A stretch of 64,000 bases of DNA from Desulfovibrio mangrovi. GTDB lineage: Bacteria > Desulfobacterota > Desulfovibrionia > Desulfovibrionales > Desulfovibrionaceae. The position numbers and the translations under genes are program-made. Each line of letters opens with the position of its first letter. Position 1 is the first letter of the stretch. This document shows positions 44,423 through 52,458 of this stretch, one piece after another. The DNA is taken from contig NZ_CP104208.1 in assembly GCF_026230175.1 (NCBI RefSeq), positions 3,720,001 to 3,784,000 of the forward strand. The letters are read 5' to 3'. The notes under the pieces are model-generated. The model ran no database searches, was not told the origin of the DNA, and saw only the letters and a list, made by a program, of their open reading frames with translations.

Positions 44423-46675
44423 ATGGCCCAAAAAATAGGCGTATATTTTGACCAGTCTGCTCTTGGCGTCATTGACGGTGAAGAGCTTGCTGCGCACGTT
44501 GGCAAGAAGTTCGGCGATGCCTGCCCCGTGGCAAAGGTTTTCCCCGTACTGGCTGCAGAAAGCGCCCGTGCTGAGATCCGCGCCGACATCGAGGAAGAAG
44601 AACTGGACGGCGTGATGCTGTGCGGTGCTTCCCCCCGTGTTGACTGGGATCTCTACAACTTTGAAGGCGTGCTCGTAGATCGCGTAAACCTTCGCGAACA
44701 CTGCGCAATGGCCTTCAAGGATGCTGACGGTTCCGTACCGGAAGCCGGCGACGACGCACCCGAACTGCTCATGCTCATGGCCAAAGACTATGTGAACATG
44801 GGCGTGTTCAAGATGCAGAAGACCAAGACCCCCACTCCTCCGGAGTTTGAAACCGTCAAGACCATCCTCGTTATCGGTGGTGGTTGGGCCGGTCTTACTG
44901 CAGCCAAGCAGGCAGCTGACTACGGCCACGACGTTATTCTGGTGGAAAAGGAAGCTGCACTTGGCGGTAAGGCCGTGGGCATGCTCAAAACCGCTCCTCT
45001 GGAATACCCCTACACCGACGCTCACGAGACCGGCATCGAGAAGAAGATTGCCGATGTGACCGGTAACGATAAGATTAAGGTCATTACCAACGCACGTCTC
45101 GAAAAGCTGGAAGGTCTGCCCGGCCAGTACAAGGCCACCATCAAGGGTGAAGAGTTCCCCGTCGGTGCTGTCGTTCTGGCAGCTGGCTGGGTTCCCCAGA
45201 ATCCCAAGGTGCTCGGCCCCATGGGCTACGGCAGCGTTCCCAACGTGGTGACCGCAGCTGAATTTGAAAAGATGGTTAAGGAAGGCACCCTTTCCGCAAA
45301 GCGCGTTGCCTTCGTTCTCAATACCGGTCTTGTAGACGGCGGCGACATCTACGCTCCTGCCTGCGCTGAAGAGGCTCCGGCCGAAGAAGCCAAGAAGGAA
45401 GAAGGCGAAGATGCTCCCAAGTACGTTCACAAGGACTTGGAATCCGTTCGTCACCTGCCTATCTCCAATGCTGTCAGCTCCGTGGTTGCCCTGAAGCAGG
45501 CCAACTATGTGTGTGACACCTTTGAAGACGGCCAGGCCTTCATCCTTTACGACTCCATGGTCGTACAGGGTATTCACGAGCGTTACTACAAGGCTGCCCA
45601 GAACCGCCTCGGCATCATGATGTCCAAGGCCGAGATCAAGGGCATTGCCGCAGACGGTGATGAAATCATCGTTTCCGCCGGCAACACCCTTATGGGTGGC
45701 GACATTGAAATAGCTGTCGACATGGTTGTTCTGCCCACGGGTATCGTACCCGCCACGGCAAAGGATCCGATCATGAACTTCGTGTACCGTCAGGGCCCGA
45801 ACTTCCCGGATCTGGAACTCTTCGAAGGGTATGCAGACTCCAACTACATCTGCTTCCCCTACGAAACCCGTCGTACCGGCGTATACGCTGCAGGCTGCGT
45901 ACGTCAGCCCATGATGCTGGACGCTGCCGAGGAAGACGCCATCGGCGCCACCCTCAAGGCCATCCAGTGCATCGAGTCCGCAAACCGCGGCGTTGCAGTG
46001 CATCCCCGTTCCGGCGACCTCAGCTACCCCGTGTTCAACTTCGTTCGCTGCACCCAGTGTAAGCGTTGTACCGAAGAATGTCCCTTCGGCGCGCTGGACG
46101 ATGATGAAAAGGGTACGCCGCTGCCGAACTTCAGCCGCTGCCGTCGTTGCGGTACCTGTATGGGTGCCTGCCCCGAGCGTGTTATCTCCTTCGATAACTA
46201 CAACATCGACCAGATCGGTACCATGATCCGTGAAGTTTACGTTCCGGACAACATGGAAACCGGCGGTCCCCGTGTCATCATCCTCGCCTGCGAAAACGAC
46301 GCATACCCGGCGCTGGATATGGCCGCCATCCGCGGCAAGAAGTGGAGCCCCTACGTACGTATCATTCCCGTACGCTGCCTCGGTTCCGTCAACGCCATCT
46401 GGGTTGCAGACGCCATGTCCAAGGGTATTGACGGCGTTATGCTGCTCGGCTGTAAGTACGGCGACGACTATCAGTGCCACTTCGTGAAGGGCTCTGAAAT
46501 CTGTAACCGCCGTAAGGACAACATCGCTGAGACTCTTAACCGCCTTGGCGTTGAACCTGACCGTGTGGACCAGTACGAAGTCGCCATCGACGAGTACGAT
46601 AAGGTGCCGGACATGATCGAAGAGTTCATGAACATGATCTTCGAAAAGGGTCCGAACCCGTTCAAGGGCTACTAG
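44423..46675 (+). CDS. qmoB: Qmo complex subunit QmoB (HdrA-like flavoprotein with MvhD-like end)
   Basis: A 750-residue protein. Residues about 1-135 form an N-terminal region; the FAD-binding HdrA-like core starts at TILVIGGGWAGLTAAKQAAD (about residue 148). Two [4Fe-4S] motifs, CTQCKRCTEECPFG and CRRCGTCMGACPER, lie near residues 545-585. The C-terminal part resembles MvhD (VIILACENDAYPAL, LGCKYGDDYQCHF), expected to bind [2Fe-2S] and contact the partner. An acidic/Ala-rich insert (EEAPAEEAKKEEGEDAPKYV) interrupts the flavin domain. It transfers electrons within the Qmo complex on the cytoplasmic side. Confidence 0.96.
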   Translation: MAQKIGVYFDQSALGVIDGEELAAHVGKKFGDACPVAKVFPVLAAESARAEIRADIEEEELDGVMLCGASPRVDWDLYNFEGVLVDRVNLREHCAMAFKDADGSVPEAGDDAPELLMLMAKDYVNMGVFKMQKTKTPTPPEFETVKTILVIGGGWAGLTAAKQAADYGHDVILVEKEAALGGKAVGMLKTAPLEYPYTDAHETGIEKKIADVTGNDKIKVITNARLEKLEGLPGQYKATIKGEEFPVGAVVLAAGWVPQNPKVLGPMGYGSVPNVVTAAEFEKMVKEGTLSAKRVAFVLNTGLVDGGDIYAPACAEEAPAEEAKKEEGEDAPKYVHKDLESVRHLPISNAVSSVVALKQANYVCDTFEDGQAFILYDSMVVQGIHERYYKAAQNRLGIMMSKAEIKGIAADGDEIIVSAGNTLMGGDIEIAVDMVVLPTGIVPATAKDPIMNFVYRQGPNFPDLELFEGYADSNYICFPYETRRTGVYAAGCVRQPMMLDAAEEDAIGATLKAIQCIESANRGVAVHPRSGDLSYPVFNFVRCTQCKRCTEECPFGALDDDEKGTPLPNFSRCRRCGTCMGACPERVISFDNYNIDQIGTMIREVYVPDNMETGGPRVIILACENDAYPALDMAAIRGKKWSPYVRIIPVRCLGSVNAIWVADAMSKGIDGVMLLGCKYGDDYQCHFVKGSEICNRRKDNIAETLNRLGVEPDRVDQYEVAIDEYDKVPDMIEEFMNMIFEKGPNPFKGY

Positions 46676-46688
46676 GAGGAGATGGAAC

Positions 46689-47852
46689 ATGGCTCAGTCC
46701 GTAAGAATCCAACCTGATCTTCAGTTTGTCAAAGAGTTGCAAGCTGTTGGTGGGGACTCGCTCAAGAAGTGCTATCAGTGCGCTACCTGCAGCGTCGCCT
46801 GCCCCATCTCTCCCGCTAGCAACCCCTATCCCCGTAAGGAAATGGTATGGGCTTCCTGGGGTTTGAAAGATAAGCTCATCAATAACCCTGACATCTGGCT
46901 TTGTCACAACTGCGGCACCTGTTCCGACCTGTGCCCCCGTGGTGCCAAGCCCGGTGACCTGCTCAGCGCCCTGCGTAACATGGCTTACCAGCGCGTGAAC
47001 CTCTTCCCCACCATCGGGAAGTGGATGAGCAGCCCCAAGTATCTGATCAACCTGATCGCCATTCCGGCGATTCTGTGGGCGGTCATTTGGTTCATTCGCG
47101 CAGGCCAGCTCGGCACCGCATTCCCTGTTACCGAAGCCGGTGACATCGTATACGGTCTGCTGTTCCCCGGCGACTTCACCATTGACCCCATCTTCATGGC
47201 CACTTTCTTCGGCATGATGTTCTGTTTCTTTAAGGGTACGAAGAACCTGATCAGCTCCTTCAAGCCGGAAGGCTCCACGCTGGTGCTGGGCAAGCAGAAG
47301 TCCATGCTCATGTGCCTGAAGGACGTGCTGCTTGAAGAAATCATGACCCACAAGAAGTTCAAGGACTGCGGCGACGACCGTTCCGACCGCAAGGCCGGTC
47401 ACATGCTGGTCTTCTATGCCTTCCTTGCACTGATGGTCGTAACCGGCGTAGTTGCCGTTGGTCACTGGGGCGGCTACCTGTTCCCCGCTTACGCTATCCA
47501 CACCCCGCTGCATCTTGCCCATCCGGTCAAGCTTCTGGCAAACGTGGGTGCCGTAATGCTTCTCACCGGCATGGCCATTCTGACCAACCGCCGTCGTGCA
47601 CAGGAAGCGTCCAAGACCAAGTCCAACTACTACGACTGGTATCTGCTTAATGTCATCTGGGCTGTCGCTCTGACCGGCGTGCTTTCCGAGCTCTTCCGCT
47701 TGGCTGGCATCCCCCAGATCGCGTACACCGTGTACTACATGCACCTGGTCACCGTGTGGATGCTGTTCGCATACCTGCCCTGGTCCAAGCTGGGCCACCT
47801 GGTATACCGTACTGCAGCCCTGACCTACGTGCGTCACATGGGACGCCGTTAG
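46689..47852 (+). CDS. qmoC: Qmo complex membrane subunit QmoC
   Basis: A 387-residue fusion of an HdrC-like Fe-S domain and an HdrE-like haem b membrane domain. The [4Fe-4S] motifs are CYQCATCSVACP and CHNCGTCSDLCP (about residues 31-90). About six hydrophobic segments follow from residue 115 on, with histidines (for example GHWGGYLFPAYAIHTPLHLAHP) suited to haem b. It anchors the complex and exchanges electrons with menaquinone. It starts 13 bases after qmoB with GGAGGAG upstream. Confidence 0.96.
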   Translation: MAQSVRIQPDLQFVKELQAVGGDSLKKCYQCATCSVACPISPASNPYPRKEMVWASWGLKDKLINNPDIWLCHNCGTCSDLCPRGAKPGDLLSALRNMAYQRVNLFPTIGKWMSSPKYLINLIAIPAILWAVIWFIRAGQLGTAFPVTEAGDIVYGLLFPGDFTIDPIFMATFFGMMFCFFKGTKNLISSFKPEGSTLVLGKQKSMLMCLKDVLLEEIMTHKKFKDCGDDRSDRKAGHMLVFYAFLALMVVTGVVAVGHWGGYLFPAYAIHTPLHLAHPVKLLANVGAVMLLTGMAILTNRRRAQEASKTKSNYYDWYLLNVIWAVALTGVLSELFRLAGIPQIAYTVYYMHLVTVWMLFAYLPWSKLGHLVYRTAALTYVRHMGRR

Positions 47853-47862
47853 AAAACGACAA

Positions 47863-47886
47863 GCGCTCCCGCCAGAGCGGGAGCGC
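47863..47886 (+). promoter_or_regulatory. Hairpin between qmoC and qmoD
   Basis: GCGCTCCCGC / GCGGGAGCGC with a four-base loop lies ten bases after the qmoC stop and has no T run. It is more likely an mRNA-stabilising or processing hairpin than a terminator, and would let qmoD be expressed at a level different from qmoABC. Confidence 0.6.
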
Positions 47887-47941
47887 GTCAAGAAAAGACT
47901 TCAACAAGAAAATATTCTTTCCTTGATTATAGGAGGCCCAA

Positions 47942-48691
47942 ATGTCTGAAGAAGCACGCAGGGTTTTCAAAATGGAAACCATTCTTGGTGTAATTGCCGG
48001 CAAGAGCGGTGCTGATGTTGCCGATCTGCTTGGCTACCTGGCTCAGCGCGAACTCTCCACTGAAGAGCTCGGCGCAGTAGCTCCCATCGCAAAGGGCTGG
48101 CTCTACAGCCTGGAGCCCCGTTTCATGGCTTGTGCCTACAGCGAAGAAGTTGTCTTCGAAGAATGGGCTCAGAAGCAGGTTGCCACCCTGGGCGACAACG
48201 TTTCCATTGAACCCATCCCCGCTGCTGAAATGGCTGGCATTTCCGTTGTGCTGGACAAGATGGCTGAAGCCAAGGCTACCATCGCAGCTCAGGTTGCTGA
48301 AGTTGCCGAACTGAAGGGCAAGGTTGCTGAACTGGCTCCCTTCGAAGGCAAGACCGCTACCCTTGAAAAGCAGGTTGCCGATCTGACCGGTAAGCTGGAC
48401 AAGGCCAAGGCTGACCTCACTGCTGCTCAGAAGGAACTGAAGACCTTCGACGGCAAGGTTGCCATCAACGAGAAGGAAATCGAATCCTCCGTTAAGGATA
48501 TGGTTTCCAAGGGTCTGAAGGAAGCTCTGGCCAACCTGCCCGTTGGTGCCGCTGTTGCTGGTGCCGTTGCTGGTGAAGCCGCTGCTGCTGATGAGCCCGC
48601 TGGTTTTGAGGATTCTTCCTCTTCCGGCGAAGTACCGGATACCTTCGGTTTCGGTGCTTCCGGTGCCAGCGACGACGGTTTCGGCTTCTAA
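47942..48691 (+). CDS. qmoD: QmoD, conserved protein of the Qmo locus
   Basis: A 249-residue cytoplasmic protein found downstream of qmoABC in Desulfovibrio. The N-terminal 95 residues look globular (KMETILGVIAGKSGADVADL, then CAYSEEVVFEEWAQKQVATL). Residues about 105-195 form a long coiled coil (AAQVAEVAELKGKVAELAPF, then LEKQVADLTGKLDKAKADL). The C-terminus is low-complexity: an Ala-rich linker, an acidic/Ser stretch and a closing pair of FGFG-like motifs (TFGFGASGASDDGFGF). The family has no catalytic motif; it is thought to help the interaction or stability of the Qmo/Apr assembly. Codon bias matches apr and qmo. Strong AGGAGG ribosome binding site. Confidence 0.88.
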   Translation: MSEEARRVFKMETILGVIAGKSGADVADLLGYLAQRELSTEELGAVAPIAKGWLYSLEPRFMACAYSEEVVFEEWAQKQVATLGDNVSIEPIPAAEMAGISVVLDKMAEAKATIAAQVAEVAELKGKVAELAPFEGKTATLEKQVADLTGKLDKAKADLTAAQKELKTFDGKVAINEKEIESSVKDMVSKGLKEALANLPVGAAVAGAVAGEAAAADEPAGFEDSSSSGEVPDTFGFGASGASDDGFGF

Positions 48692-48723
48692 GCCGACACC
48701 GTTTGCCGCAAGCAAACGATATG

Positions 48724-48753
48724 AAAGCCCGGTCCTTTGGACCGGGCTTTTTT
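48724..48753 (+). terminator. Rho-independent terminator after qmoD
   Basis: A perfect hairpin AAAGCCCGGTCC / GGACCGGGCTTT with a three-base loop runs into TTTTTTCG. It ends the sulfate-reduction cluster. Confidence 0.95.
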
Positions 48754-48779
48754 CGTGTAAGGGTAGGGAGGTTCTCCCA

Positions 48780-48815
48780 AATATTAAAACGGCCCGATTC
48801 AGGAGAATCGGGCCG
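48780..48815 (-). terminator. Rho-independent terminator after moaA
   Basis: A perfect hairpin CGGCCCGATTC / GAATCGGGCCG with a four-base loop; on the minus strand it is followed by TTTTAATATTT. It ends the fdhE-fdhD-mobA-moaA operon. Confidence 0.9.
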
Positions 48816-48846
48816 CTTGTTTTCCAAATACTGTGGTTCCGGTTTG

Positions 48847-49920
48847 CTAGCCGCCTATGGCGTTCATGCGCTTGTCGGCAACTGTGTGTTCGCGCATCTT
48901 CTGCAGAATTTTGTATCCCAGCGGCTTGTTGCGGTTGGCTCGTTCAAGCACTCGGCGGACGAAGCGCTCACCCAGCTTGGGGTTTCGGAGCAGCGGGCGT
49001 AGTGAGTACTCCTTGTCTGAGAACAGGCAGGTACGGAGTCTGCCGTCTGACGTAATGCGCAACCGATTGCAGTCGTTGCAGAAATGGTTGGACATGGGAG
49101 AAATGACGCCGATTCGTCCCTTGCCGCCTTCTATGCCGTACAGGCGGGCCGGACCGGCCTTGCGTTCTCCGTGTCCCAGCGGGGTGAGGTTAACGTGCTC
49201 CTGAGCAGTGGCAAGGATGTCTGCTGCGGACCAGAAGTTGTCCTGGGTCCAGCGGTTGCACTGCCCCATGGGCATGAACTCGATGAAGCGGAAGTCTACA
49301 GGGTTGCGCCGGGCAAAGTTGATGAATACGGGGAGTTCGTCGTCGTTGATGCCTTTAAGGGCAACGGCGTTCAGCTTGACCTTCATACCCAGTGCCAGTG
49401 CCTCGTCAATGGCGCGGGTGACGTTGCGCAGCATATCCCTGCCGGTAATGTTCTGGAACTTCTGTCTGTTGAAGGTATCCAGCGAAATGTTCAGACAACG
49501 GACTCCGGCATCCTTCAGCGCTTGCACTTTGCCGGAAAGCAGCGTGGCATTGGTGGTGATACGCAGGTCAAGATGGGGGTGGCGCTGAAGCATCTGCTGT
49601 ATGAGGTGCAGAATGTTCTTGCGCGCAAAGGGCTCGCCACCGGTAAGGCGAATCTTGGAAATACCCATCTCCGCCACCAGATCCACGAGCCTGAGGATCT
49701 CTTCATAGGTAAGAATGTCGTTGTGCTGCAAAAACTGCATCTGTTCGCTGCTCCAGCAGTACATGCAGCGCAGGTTGCACCGGTCGGTAACAGACAGGCG
49801 CAGATAATCAACGGTGCGGCCGTGGCTGTCGGCAAAGTGTCCGTGGGCTTCTTTACCCTGTGGAGCCGCTGAGGCTATGCCTGCAAGATCGGCAGGATCG
49901 GCGAGCAGTGATTTGGTCAT
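48847..49920 (-). CDS. moaA: GTP 3',8-cyclase MoaA
   Basis: A 357-residue radical SAM enzyme for the first step of molybdopterin synthesis. The first cluster motif is CNLRCMYC in TDRCNLRCMYC; the second, C-terminal cluster is MSNHFCNDCNRLRITSDG with a later cysteine (LRTCLFS). The conserved double-glycine end is present (MNAIGG). It converts GTP to a cyclic intermediate used by MoaC. The ATG overlaps the mobA stop by four bases, so both are coupled. The insert KPLGYK near the C-terminus is family-typical variation. Confidence 0.95.
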   Translation of the reverse strand: MTKSLLADPADLAGIASAAPQGKEAHGHFADSHGRTVDYLRLSVTDRCNLRCMYCWSSEQMQFLQHNDILTYEEILRLVDLVAEMGISKIRLTGGEPFARKNILHLIQQMLQRHPHLDLRITTNATLLSGKVQALKDAGVRCLNISLDTFNRQKFQNITGRDMLRNVTRAIDEALALGMKVKLNAVALKGINDDELPVFINFARRNPVDFRFIEFMPMGQCNRWTQDNFWSAADILATAQEHVNLTPLGHGERKAGPARLYGIEGGKGRIGVISPMSNHFCNDCNRLRITSDGRLRTCLFSDKEYSLRPLLRNPKLGERFVRRVLERANRNKPLGYKILQKMREHTVADKRMNAIGG

Positions 49921-50531
49921 AGTGCAGCTATGATTCGACGGGCCATTTCAAGGTCCGCAGGATAGTTGATGTTGAAGAAGGGGAGTGACTCCCTGCTAGT
50001 ATACGGTATATGCAGTTGGGCCGATTTGTCTATCACGCGGCTCAGTTTGTATATGCCGTTCTCAATGGCTTCTTCAAAGAGCGGCAGGGCGGCAAAATCG
50101 TAAATGGCGACAAGGGATTCGATGAATCCGGTTTCCACCTGAAGGAAGGTCGTCATCAGGGTGGACTCTGTGCGCTCCTTGCGTTTTTCCACCAGTTTCA
50201 TGAGGGTATGCGTATCCATGAACGGCAAATCGCAGGAAAGTACCATAATTGGTCCTTGCGCAGCACGCAGGGCGGTCATGACTCCGCCTATGGGACCAAG
50301 TCCCTTCTTTTCATCGCAGATCCAGAAATAACCGTTGGTTTTGGGTTTGGTTGTTCGCCCGGAAATCCACACCTCGTCTGTCACCTGTGCCAGCAGGCCG
50401 CAGGCACGATTGAGCATGTCCGGCTCGGAATCGCCATAGAGCCGGATAACGGTCTTGTCGTTCCCAAGACGCGTGCTCAGGCCGCCAGCGAGGACAACGC
50501 CGGTAAGGGGTTCAGACGAGGGCGCGTTCAC
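49917..50531 (-). CDS. mobA: Molybdenum cofactor guanylyltransferase
   Basis: A 204-residue nucleotidyltransferase. The GTP-binding motif is GVVLAGGLSTRLGNDKTVIR and the metal-binding LSCDLPFMDTHTL segment is present. It adds GMP to molybdopterin to give the bis-MGD cofactor needed by formate dehydrogenases. It starts with GTG at 50531, overlapping the fdhD stop codon. Its place between fdhD and moaA shows that the operon makes and loads the formate dehydrogenase cofactor. Confidence 0.92.
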   Translation of the reverse strand: MNAPSSEPLTGVVLAGGLSTRLGNDKTVIRLYGDSEPDMLNRACGLLAQVTDEVWISGRTTKPKTNGYFWICDEKKGLGPIGGVMTALRAAQGPIMVLSCDLPFMDTHTLMKLVEKRKERTESTLMTTFLQVETGFIESLVAIYDFAALPLFEEAIENGIYKLSRVIDKSAQLHIPYTSRESLPFFNINYPADLEMARRIIAAL

Positions 50532-51250
50532 GCAAGCACCCGTCCGGCATTGTCCACAAAGACGGAGAAGCGGCCTTCCTTGTCCCGTGTGAAGCCTACC
50601 AGCGTTGCGTTGTGCTCAGTGGCCATGTCCACGGAGGCCGTGGTGACGGCGGAGCGGCTGATGATGAACCGGAATCCGGCTCGAAGCGCCTTGGCGCACA
50701 GGCTGGAAGTGACCCGTGCCGAAACCAGCATGACCTTGTTCGAAAGGTCCACATTGGAGCGGTTGGCCCATCCGGCAATGCGATCCAGACAGTTGTGGCG
50801 GCCAATGTCTTCCGCACGGTGCAGCACCTGCATGGATACGGGATCCAGAACTCCGGCGCGATGAAAACAGCCGGTGTCGTCCCACAGGCCCTCGCCGCCC
50901 ATGAAGTCCGCCATGGCCTTGAGCAGCACCGGGGCGTGGATGGGAGCGGGGTTGCCTGCAGCAGGAGGCAGCGTTGCGCCGAGCTTTACGTCAAATTCTG
51001 TTTCCGCAAGCTGTGTAACGCTGCCGATACGGCCAGCCCCGCCCATGTCCAGCAGCACGTGTCCGAGTGCAAGGTCTGCCAGATTGCAGGGCCATGCCCA
51101 CAATGTCTTGGGCGGTGCATGTTCGGTGTGTATGCGTATGGGAATTTCGCGGCTGAGCACGTCATGCTGGTCTTCCCAGACTCCATCCTTGAACCGGCGG
51201 ATGGTGATGCCGCGCGGGGCGGCTTCGGTACAGTGCGTCTTGATGGCCAT
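50528..51250 (-). CDS. fdhD: Formate dehydrogenase accessory protein FdhD (CxxC absent)
   Basis: With the start at 51250 (ATG, GGGAT upstream) the protein has 240 residues. It contains the FdhD blocks WDDTGCFHRAGVLDP (family TGGxHxA), HRAEDIGRHNCLDRIAG and LVSARVTSSLCAKALRAG. The sulfurtransferase CxxC loop expected just before the TGG block is missing: residues about 91-110 read GATLPPAAGNPAPIHAPVLL with no cysteine. C128 and C154 lie near the site and might substitute. The family hands sulfur to the bis-MGD cofactor of formate dehydrogenase. The start codon is next to the fdhE stop; a longer start at 51337 would overlap fdhE by 86 bases. Confidence 0.88.
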   Translation of the reverse strand: MAIKTHCTEAAPRGITIRRFKDGVWEDQHDVLSREIPIRIHTEHAPPKTLWAWPCNLADLALGHVLLDMGGAGRIGSVTQLAETEFDVKLGATLPPAAGNPAPIHAPVLLKAMADFMGGEGLWDDTGCFHRAGVLDPVSMQVLHRAEDIGRHNCLDRIAGWANRSNVDLSNKVMLVSARVTSSLCAKALRAGFRFIISRSAVTTASVDMATEHNATLVGFTRDKEGRFSVFVDNAGRVLA

Positions 51251-51251
51251 A

Positions 51252-52133
51252 TCAGAATCCCCATGCGGAAAGCGTTGGGCGCGAAAGCCCCTGTTCGCGG
51301 GCCAGAATATCCAGCGCCAGCGACTCAAGATCGTCAAGGGCAGGGATGCTCACGGCATCGAGCGTCCTGAAATCTGCTGTTTTCATGTAACAGTTGCAGG
51401 TCCGGCACACATGCACCTCGAAGCCGGGTTCGCCTTCCGCTTTGAAATATTCAAGCTTTTCGTGGTCCTCTTCGCCGCAGAAGGCGCATTGCAGGCGCTT
51501 TGCACGATAGTCGGAACGGCAGAAGGAGCAGCTCAGGTGTTTGAAGCCTTCCTTCTCATGAAGTGAAGCGATGAGCGGCTGGGATCCGCAGTAGGGACAA
51601 TGGCCGAAGGTCCATGGTTCGTCATTGTTATGATGCTCCCGCAGCTGTTCAGCTACGGCCTCAAGCGAGGGAGAGAGGCTGCCCTGCACCAGAAAACGGA
51701 CCAGGCTCGGGGCATCGGGCAGTCTGGCTGCCCAGTCCGCGAAGAACAGATGGTCATCCTTCAAAAAGGCTTCGCATGCTTCTGAAAGATTGAAGCTTCT
51801 GTCTTCAAGGCCTTTGCGGATACTCCCTGCGGCTTCTGTCAGGCTCCCGCCGATTGCTTCCATGAGTGCCAGCAGCTTGCCAAAAAGGATGGCGGTCTGT
51901 TTTGCATCATAGACAAATAACTCGCGAGGCAGAAGCGGCACACCCTGAACGTGGGCGTCCGGCGGAGTGGGGAGGGCTGGGGCCTTAACGGAAACCTCGC
52001 TGCGGCTTGCAAGCTGCAAGGTGGCTGTGTCGGAAACGATGCGCAGCAATGCGGCGGGCAGAAACTCTTTTTTGCTCAATAGGGTGAGCTTGCGCTCAAG
52101 ACGTTTCTGTTCCTTGTCCATGTCAAAGCTCAT
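51252..52133 (-). CDS. fdhE: Formate dehydrogenase accessory protein FdhE
   Basis: A 293-residue cytoplasmic rubredoxin-like protein. Four CxxC pairs are visible: CPYCGSQ, CSFCRSDY, CAFCGEED and CRTCNCY, expected to bind iron. The N-terminal half is helical. It helps mature or deliver formate dehydrogenase before export. The start at 52133 has GAGGAG upstream. It is the first gene of the fdhE-fdhD-mobA-moaA operon. Confidence 0.92.
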   Translation of the reverse strand: MSFDMDKEQKRLERKLTLLSKKEFLPAALLRIVSDTATLQLASRSEVSVKAPALPTPPDAHVQGVPLLPRELFVYDAKQTAILFGKLLALMEAIGGSLTEAAGSIRKGLEDRSFNLSEACEAFLKDDHLFFADWAARLPDAPSLVRFLVQGSLSPSLEAVAEQLREHHNNDEPWTFGHCPYCGSQPLIASLHEKEGFKHLSCSFCRSDYRAKRLQCAFCGEEDHEKLEYFKAEGEPGFEVHVCRTCNCYMKTADFRTLDAVSIPALDDLESLALDILAREQGLSRPTLSAWGF

Positions 52134-52458
52134 GTTATCTCCTCAAGTGCCGTTCTGTGAAAATGTCTGATGGAATGCTAGCAATCTCATGCGAAATGAC
52201 AATACCTGAATTCATGCGTCAGGTTTAGCACAATTTCAGAGCAAAAACGCATGGGTATGGTTTTACTGTCTGAAATAGTTTGTCTTTAGTCTTGTCTATG
52301 CCGTAATGGTAAAGATTGGATGATAGTGGATTAGGGCTAACTATTGCGAACACAAAGAGATCACAGATGGCATATCTTCTGCTTACAGGCTTGCCTGAGG
52401 TGTTCGAAATGGCGTACAGTATGCTCTCAGGCATCTATGTCTATTATCTGGGGGATGT
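52134..52458. other. Divergent intergenic region between fdhE and the sensor kinase
   Basis: About 325 bases, AT-rich, with no gene. It should carry the promoter of the fdhE operon (minus) and of the kinase gene (plus). An inverted repeat GCCTGAG / CTCAGGC (52393-52432) lies just before the kinase start and could be an operator or an mRNA hairpin. Confidence 0.4.

Noticed and set aside
43085-46690. Very long open frame (about 1200 codons) on the minus strand opposite qmoA and qmoB
   Set aside because: It is a mirror of the strongly biased codons of qmoA/qmoB; the translation has no domain pattern and the plus-strand genes are certain.
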